From Nitrospiria bacterium (GTDB taxonomy: Bacteria > Nitrospirota > CAKKRA01 > 9FT-COMBO-42-15): DNA of 9,503 nucleotides. Made by a program: the position numbers and the translations under genes. The stretch spans positions 1 to 9,503 of the forward strand of contig CAKKRA010000148.1 in NCBI GenBank assembly GCA_919902475.1, in the 5' to 3' direction. Positions 5,447 to 9,503 of the stretch are shown in pieces; the stretch's first letter is position 1; each line of letters begins with the position of its first letter. The notes under the pieces are model-generated. The model searched no databases, was not told the DNA's origin, and saw only the letters and a program-made list of their open reading frames with translations.

Positions 5447-7528
5447 CTATTTGTGCAAGGGAATTATAAATATAAACCTGCTCCCCTTGCCTGCCTCGCT
5501 TTCAACCCATATCCTGCCGCCATGAAGCGCTATAATCTTTTTGCACAAGCTCAAGCCGAGTCCTGTGCCCTGATGTTTTTTTGCAACTGATAGGTCAAGC
5601 TGCTGGAACGGCTGGAAGAGCCTTTTCTGGTCTTCCTTTGAAATGCCTACGCCTGCGTCAACAACGCTGATTTCAGCGCACTCTCCCAAATCTTTATCAT
5701 GAACCTTTTTTGCATATACATAGACCGAGCCGCGGTCAGGCGTAAACTTGAAGGCATTGGAAAGGAGGTTTAATAAAACCTGCCTTATCTTTTGCTCATC
5801 CGCAACAATGTCTGCGCTAATTTCAAGCACATAATCAACTATTATATTATGCCTTATGGACTTTTCTTTAAACAAGGCAATGCATCCTTCAATCAATTCT
5901 TTAAGGTTAAACTTGTCCAATTCAAGCTTCATCTTTCCTGCCTCTATTTTTGAGAGGTCAAGGATGTCATTAATCAGGGACAGCAGATGCTCGCCAGCCC
6001 CGGCAATATTATCAATATATCTTTTTTGTTTATCTAAAAGGGGCAATGTCTTGCTCTCCAATAAAAGGCCTGAAAAGCCTATAATCGAATTAAGGGGGGT
6101 CCTTAATTCATGGGACATGTTTGCAAGAAAGTCAGACTTTGCCCTGTTTGCAGCATCTGCCTCCATCATGGCAAACCTGAGTCCAATCTCATATTTCTCT
6201 CTTATAAATTCAAGCTCCAGTCTTTTGCTCAAAAGCTGAAGCAGGATAAGATCGCTCTTTATATAGTTATGCGGACTCTTATTGAATGTGCAGAATACGC
6301 CGAATAATTCATCCTCAATAAAGAGCGGGACACCAAGATAAGATGCAAATCCGTATTTAACAAAGTCAGGATGATTTTTAAACTCCTCTGTTTCTGAGGC
6401 ATCGTTTATAACAAGAGGGCTTTTTGTGTCTCTCACAATTTCACAATAGACCTCATTAAGCGGAAGCCTCAGCCCCTCTTCAATGCCTAAATTTCTGTTA
6501 TCAGCAACTGCATAGCCAAGCCATTCAGTGCCGCTGAACCTGCCGATTGCTGTGCCATCCACATCAAGCATCTTTGCCACCTCTTTTATTATTGACCTTG
6601 CAAACTCCTTGACATTTGGCGCTGGCGCGAAGCTTATCTCATAGAGCTTCTGAAGCTGGAACCCAAATCTTTCAAGCTCTGACGTCCTTTCCTTAACATT
6701 TTCCTCAAGCTGTCCTGTATATCCCCTCAATCTTTCCTGCATCAGCTTTTGCTCGTCAAAGAGGACGCCTAATGTCCGCGCCATCTTGTTAAATGTATTG
6801 CCGAGCTTCCCGATATCATCTTTGCTTTTTATATCTAAACTTATCCTGAATTCTCCCTTTTCAATATCCTCTGCTGCTGTTCTTAATCTCCTTAATGGAA
6901 GGACAATGGTATGCCTCATAAAGATGATAATCAAGACAGCGGTTATTGCAAAGGCTCCGAGGACATAAGACCTGAAAATACTGTAGATTCTTATTTCATC
7001 ATCAAAATGCAGTTCAAAGGAATTCACAAGCATGCTTGTTTCTTTAACAAACCCGTGAACCCTGTTGTCATATTTTTCAAATACTGCTTTTAAATCATTT
7101 TTTGAGAGATGCTTGGGCGGATCCATTATTATTAAAAGGCTGGGTTTTAGGCTGTCATTCCATTCAGAGAGAAGGCTGTTGAAAATCTGGAATGATTCCT
7201 TATAGTGCTGTTCAACAGGCCTGATATCAATTTCTTTGTTTCCATTTTTTAGTGTATTAATTATATCTTCAAAACGGTCAATCTCTTTTTTGAGCCCCTT
7301 TACCAAGATACCCTTTTTTTCAGGGCCGCTCTCTATAACTATCATTTGAGCAAACCTTGCTATTTCAAAGGCACGATATCTCAACTGCCCTGCAAGATTT
7401 ATCCTTGCGCCCTCTCCTTTAACATGACCCGTAAATATAAAACTTGCAGATGCAAGAAGAGCTGTAAAAAGGCTGATTATTAAAACTATTGATATGATTT
7501 TTCCTGTAAGTGTCTTAAAAAACGGCAT
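5447..7528 (-). CDS. Membrane sensor histidine kinase with NarX/PilJ-like sensor, HAMP and GAF domains
   Basis: This 693-residue two-component kinase senses outside and autophosphorylates inside the cell. TM1 is at about 10-34. The periplasmic helical segment (35-185) begins with GARINLAGQLRYRAFEIARF, which resembles the NarX/NarQ/PilJ P-box; Arg50 falls where NarX has its nitrate-binding Arg. TM2 is at about 186-208, HAMP at 205-258, a coiled coil at 255-298 and GAF at 298-440. HisKA carries phospho-acceptor His473 (FLANMSHELRTPLNSIIGFS). The ATPase domain (about 575-692) has the N box at N591, DAGVGIS, the F box LFQPFQQLD and GTGLGLSL. No receiver domain is fused and no response regulator lies in the window, so the partner is unknown. 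TGAGG lies 5 nt before ATG 7528. Nitrate or nitrite as ligand is only a suggestion. Confidence 0.9.
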   Translation of the reverse strand: MPFFKTLTGKIISIVLIISLFTALLASASFIFTGHVKGEGARINLAGQLRYRAFEIARFAQMIVIESGPEKKGILVKGLKKEIDRFEDIINTLKNGNKEIDIRPVEQHYKESFQIFNSLLSEWNDSLKPSLLIIMDPPKHLSKNDLKAVFEKYDNRVHGFVKETSMLVNSFELHFDDEIRIYSIFRSYVLGAFAITAVLIIIFMRHTIVLPLRRLRTAAEDIEKGEFRISLDIKSKDDIGKLGNTFNKMARTLGVLFDEQKLMQERLRGYTGQLEENVKERTSELERFGFQLQKLYEISFAPAPNVKEFARSIIKEVAKMLDVDGTAIGRFSGTEWLGYAVADNRNLGIEEGLRLPLNEVYCEIVRDTKSPLVINDASETEEFKNHPDFVKYGFASYLGVPLFIEDELFGVFCTFNKSPHNYIKSDLILLQLLSKRLELEFIREKYEIGLRFAMMEADAANRAKSDFLANMSHELRTPLNSIIGFSGLLLESKTLPLLDKQKRYIDNIAGAGEHLLSLINDILDLSKIEAGKMKLELDKFNLKELIEGCIALFKEKSIRHNIIVDYVLEISADIVADEQKIRQVLLNLLSNAFKFTPDRGSVYVYAKKVHDKDLGECAEISVVDAGVGISKEDQKRLFQPFQQLDLSVAKKHQGTGLGLSLCKKIIALHGGRIWVESEAGKGSRFIFIIPLHK

Positions 7529-7588
7529 TATTACCTCACCATAGCTACCCCTCCATCCCCCTTATGTGCTAAATATCTTTATTTAATA

Positions 7589-7616
7589 AATATACCATAA
7601 AAATGGCAGGTTGCAA
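7589..7616 (-). promoter_or_regulatory. Extended -10 promoter for the histidine kinase
   Basis: On the minus strand TTGCAA (7611-7616) is followed after 16 bp by TGG-TATATT (-10 at 7589-7594), with the TGN extension. Transcription would start near 7582, about 54 nt before the kinase ATG. The kinase can therefore be expressed independently of pheT, whose stop is 143 bp upstream; no terminator hairpin is evident after pheT. Confidence 0.5.
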
Positions 7617-7671
7617 GGAAAGGTTTTTTGTTGATTTTACAATAAGTTAGATTGTGCTTTTGGGATTGAGG

Positions 7672-9360
7672 TTATCTCTTTAAATTCAAGATGTTATTAA
7701 CTGAAATCTCTACACAGGCGCAGGGACAGTTTATGCCCCATTTTTCAAGAACTTGTGGATGAATTTCGCCGATAAGGCCTATGGCCTCGCCCTTTACAAT
7801 TACCCTTCCTGCCCTCCCATCTACAAAAGATGGCTGTTTAACAGGCTCAAGGCTGTATTCAAGATTAAGGTAATAGAAAAGGATATCAAGATATGAGTGC
7901 ATCTCTGAAAAGTTTGCATTAGGATGGCTGATTAAGGCAGAGGCATTTAAGATGGTCCTGCTTCCCATAACATCATTCTCATCATATACAGCAGCCTCGC
8001 CAGTTTCAAAGATTCTATGAGGATAGAATGCCTTTGAGCTCTCTGCTTCTACGCGAAGGAGTGATGGCACAAGTGAATTTCTTAAAACAGAATAACTCTC
8101 TGACATGACATTTGAAATTTCAACAAGCCTTTCATCAGGCAGATTCATTTTTGTCAAAAGCTCGTTTTTTGATGTTAAAATATTTGAGATAATCTCCTGA
8201 AATCCGATGCCAACAAATATTTCCCTTACCCTGTCTGATAAAAACTCTATATCAGACAGACTGCCAACAGTAAAGTGATGCGGCATAATCGGCTTGAATG
8301 TATCATATCCCCTACTTATTGCAAGGTCTTCAATAACATCCATTGGATGCATCAAATCATCCCTGAAAAATGGCGGTGAAGCAGCAATCCTTTTATTTTT
8401 TATCTTTATATCGTATCCATAACTTGCAAGATAATCTTTGATATCCTTATCCTTCCATGCCTCGCCGAGCGCCTTTTCAATATCTGCATGGGATATTGTT
8501 ACTGGCTCTGAAAAATCAAATGGGGTAATAGTTGTTTTGCCGAGCTCTGTTGTAAATGGATATCTTACCTGCACAGGCTCTATCTTAGCGCCCCTGTCAG
8601 AGAGATTTGCTGCCATGATGTTTATGGCAAGGATGACAAGCCTTATATCTGTCCCTGTTGCCTCTACAAAAAGATTTTCATCGCCAACCTTTACCTCTCC
8701 GATTTCCCTGCTGTTGATTATCGGCGGAAAAGAGAGTATCTTGTTTTCGCTGTCTGTCAGAAGCGGATACATTTCCTTACCTTTTAATATCCCGCCAAAC
8801 TCTTTGCCTTTAGGATGTTGAATGAGTATCTCGTTGAGGTTCATCTTTTCTTCAAAGCCGAGCGGGGCAAAAGAAGTCTCATCCGGCCTCACAGCCTTGT
8901 AATAAACAGGGAATTTTATCTTCTCTAAATTGTAGACGCCTATGGCAATGCCAAGCCTCTTTCTGCCAAAGATATAAGAGAGCTTTTCCTGTGTCTGGAT
9001 TAATTGTGTAAGGATATTTTCTGTTACATAGATGTCTGTTGCTGTGCATGCAGCAACATAGGGCCTTATCTCCTTTAACTCTTTTGATACAATAATCTCG
9101 TTCTTTGTTTTTTTATTTAAAAAAGGATATGCATCTTTTTTATTTGTAAGCCTCCATCTTATCTGCCTTGCAATCCCTTCAGCGCACCATAGGTCAGGCC
9201 TGTTGCTGTCATTAAGCTCAAGCTTTATCTCGTCTGCCTTTTCATCATATCCCTTAACCTCGCCCTTTGTCCATTTGAGATAGTCCTCAAGCTTGTCTAT
9301 AGTAAATTTCTTTTTTAGCAGATTTTCCAAATCGCTTTTTATGACTGTAATTGTAGGCAT
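7672..9360 (-). CDS. pheT: Phenylalanyl-tRNA synthetase beta subunit, archaeal/eukaryotic type
   Basis: PheT pairs with PheS to charge tRNA-Phe, and carries the editing site for mischarged Tyr. The 562-residue length and architecture are those of archaeal, eukaryotic cytosolic and spirochaete PheT; bacterial PheT is about 800 residues with N-terminal EMAP-like and C-terminal anticodon-binding domains, both absent here. The protein opens directly with the B1-type MPTITVIKSDLENLL and LNDSNRPDLW (49-58). The B3/B4 editing region (about 110-260) contains RKRLGIAIGVYNL and SFAPLGF. B5 (about 285-355) ends in HPMDVIEDLAISRGYD. The catalytic-like core (about 365-560) has LRNSLVPSLL, FETGE and GLIGEIHPQVLEKWG. 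The ATG at 9360 has only a distant GAGGGGG. pheS is not in the window; it may lie beyond the repeats at the right edge. Confidence 0.93.
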   Translation of the reverse strand: MPTITVIKSDLENLLKKKFTIDKLEDYLKWTKGEVKGYDEKADEIKLELNDSNRPDLWCAEGIARQIRWRLTNKKDAYPFLNKKTKNEIIVSKELKEIRPYVAACTATDIYVTENILTQLIQTQEKLSYIFGRKRLGIAIGVYNLEKIKFPVYYKAVRPDETSFAPLGFEEKMNLNEILIQHPKGKEFGGILKGKEMYPLLTDSENKILSFPPIINSREIGEVKVGDENLFVEATGTDIRLVILAINIMAANLSDRGAKIEPVQVRYPFTTELGKTTITPFDFSEPVTISHADIEKALGEAWKDKDIKDYLASYGYDIKIKNKRIAASPPFFRDDLMHPMDVIEDLAISRGYDTFKPIMPHHFTVGSLSDIEFLSDRVREIFVGIGFQEIISNILTSKNELLTKMNLPDERLVEISNVMSESYSVLRNSLVPSLLRVEAESSKAFYPHRIFETGEAAVYDENDVMGSRTILNASALISHPNANFSEMHSYLDILFYYLNLEYSLEPVKQPSFVDGRAGRVIVKGEAIGLIGEIHPQVLEKWGINCPCACVEISVNNILNLKR

Positions 9361-9377
9361 AGTTTTATTATTATAAT

Positions 9378-9414
9378 CCCCCTCACCCTAACCCTCTCCC
9401 CAAAGGGGAGAGGG
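9378..9414. repeat. CCCTCTCCCC inverted repeat upstream of pheT
   Basis: CCCTCTCCCC (9392-9401) and GGGGAGAGGG (9405-9414) form a perfect 10-bp stem with loop AAA, preceded by the related string CCCTCACCCTAA. This motif is a familiar dispersed intergenic repeat in many bacterial genomes. It lies 18 bp before the pheT start codon; on the pheT strand its left end supplies the distant purine-rich GAGGGGG. Confidence 0.7.
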
Positions 9415-9424
9415 AAATATTTTG

Positions 9425-9503
9425 TAGGCAACCCTTTATGGTTGCTTAGGTTTTTGTAGGCACGGTTTTAACCGTGCCTTTTGCACGAATAAATTCGTGC
9501 CTA
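9425..9503. repeat. Cluster of three short hairpin repeats at the right edge
   Basis: Three stems follow one another. TAGGCAACC/GGTTGCTTA (9425-9433/9440-9448) has one G-U pair. AGGCACGGTT/AACCGTGCCT (9458-9467/9470-9479) and GCACGAAT/ATTCGTGC (9483-9490/9493-9500) are perfect. TTTTGTAGGCA-type sequence precedes the first two, and TAGGCACG (9457-9464) is matched by CGTGCCTA (9496-9503), so the second and third stems form one larger palindromic unit. They look like copies of a dispersed repeat family. The element may continue beyond the edge. Confidence 0.65.

Noticed and set aside
8438..8821. Antisense open frame of 127 codons within pheT
   Set aside because: It is fully antisense to conserved pheT sequence, and the composition is that of a reverse-strand shadow.
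9378..9503. CRISPR array or insertion-sequence end at the right edge
   Set aside because: The units are unequal hairpins with no regular repeat-spacer spacing and no transposase fragment; better described as dispersed palindromic repeats.

Overview
The window looks like bacterial chromosomal DNA of moderate, somewhat A+T-rich composition (about 40% G+C by eye). The evidence is two sigma70-type promoters with good -35/-10 boxes, strong AGGAGG-type ribosome binding sites, bacterial IF3, L35 and L20, and a CCA-encoding tRNA. Several kinds of short hairpin repeat sit in the intergenic gaps, as often seen in Nitrospirota, deltaproteobacterial-type lineages and related candidate phyla. I cannot assign a phylum from this window.

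Left third (1-2124, minus strand): the N-terminal part of a membrane sensor with an extracytoplasmic sensing domain runs off the left edge. A 195-bp gap holding a four-armed palindromic repeat follows. Next is an exported tandem-domain rhodanese (thiosulfate sulfurtransferase type) with its own promoter. That promoter is divergent from a strong plus-strand promoter, and the -35 boxes of the two form the arms of one inverted repeat.

Centre (2151-5440, plus strand): tRNA-Val(GAC), a terminator-like hairpin, then the translation cluster thrS-infC-rpmI-rplT. ThrRS lacks the usual N-terminal TGS domain. infC has no ATG/GTG/TTG start at a sensible place and must begin at an AUA codon behind a perfect Shine-Dalgarno sequence, which fits the known autoregulation of IF3. 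An A+T-rich perfect hairpin lies between rpmI and rplT. A 16-bp perfect hairpin separates rplT from the convergent gene that follows.

Right half (5447-9503, minus strand): a 693-residue sensor histidine kinase whose periplasmic segment resembles the NarX/NarQ P-box, with its own extended -10 promoter. Upstream of it lies pheT. This pheT encodes the short (562-residue) archaeal/eukaryotic/spirochaete-type PheRS beta subunit, not the roughly 800-residue bacterial one, and it points toward the thrS cluster instead of following rplT as bacterial pheS-pheT often do. The right edge is a cluster of perfect inverted repeats.

I see no defence system, CRISPR array, transposase or evident novel multi-gene system. 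The points worth a second look concern the translation genes (PheT type, TGS-less ThrRS, AUA start, leader hairpins) and the structured repeats.
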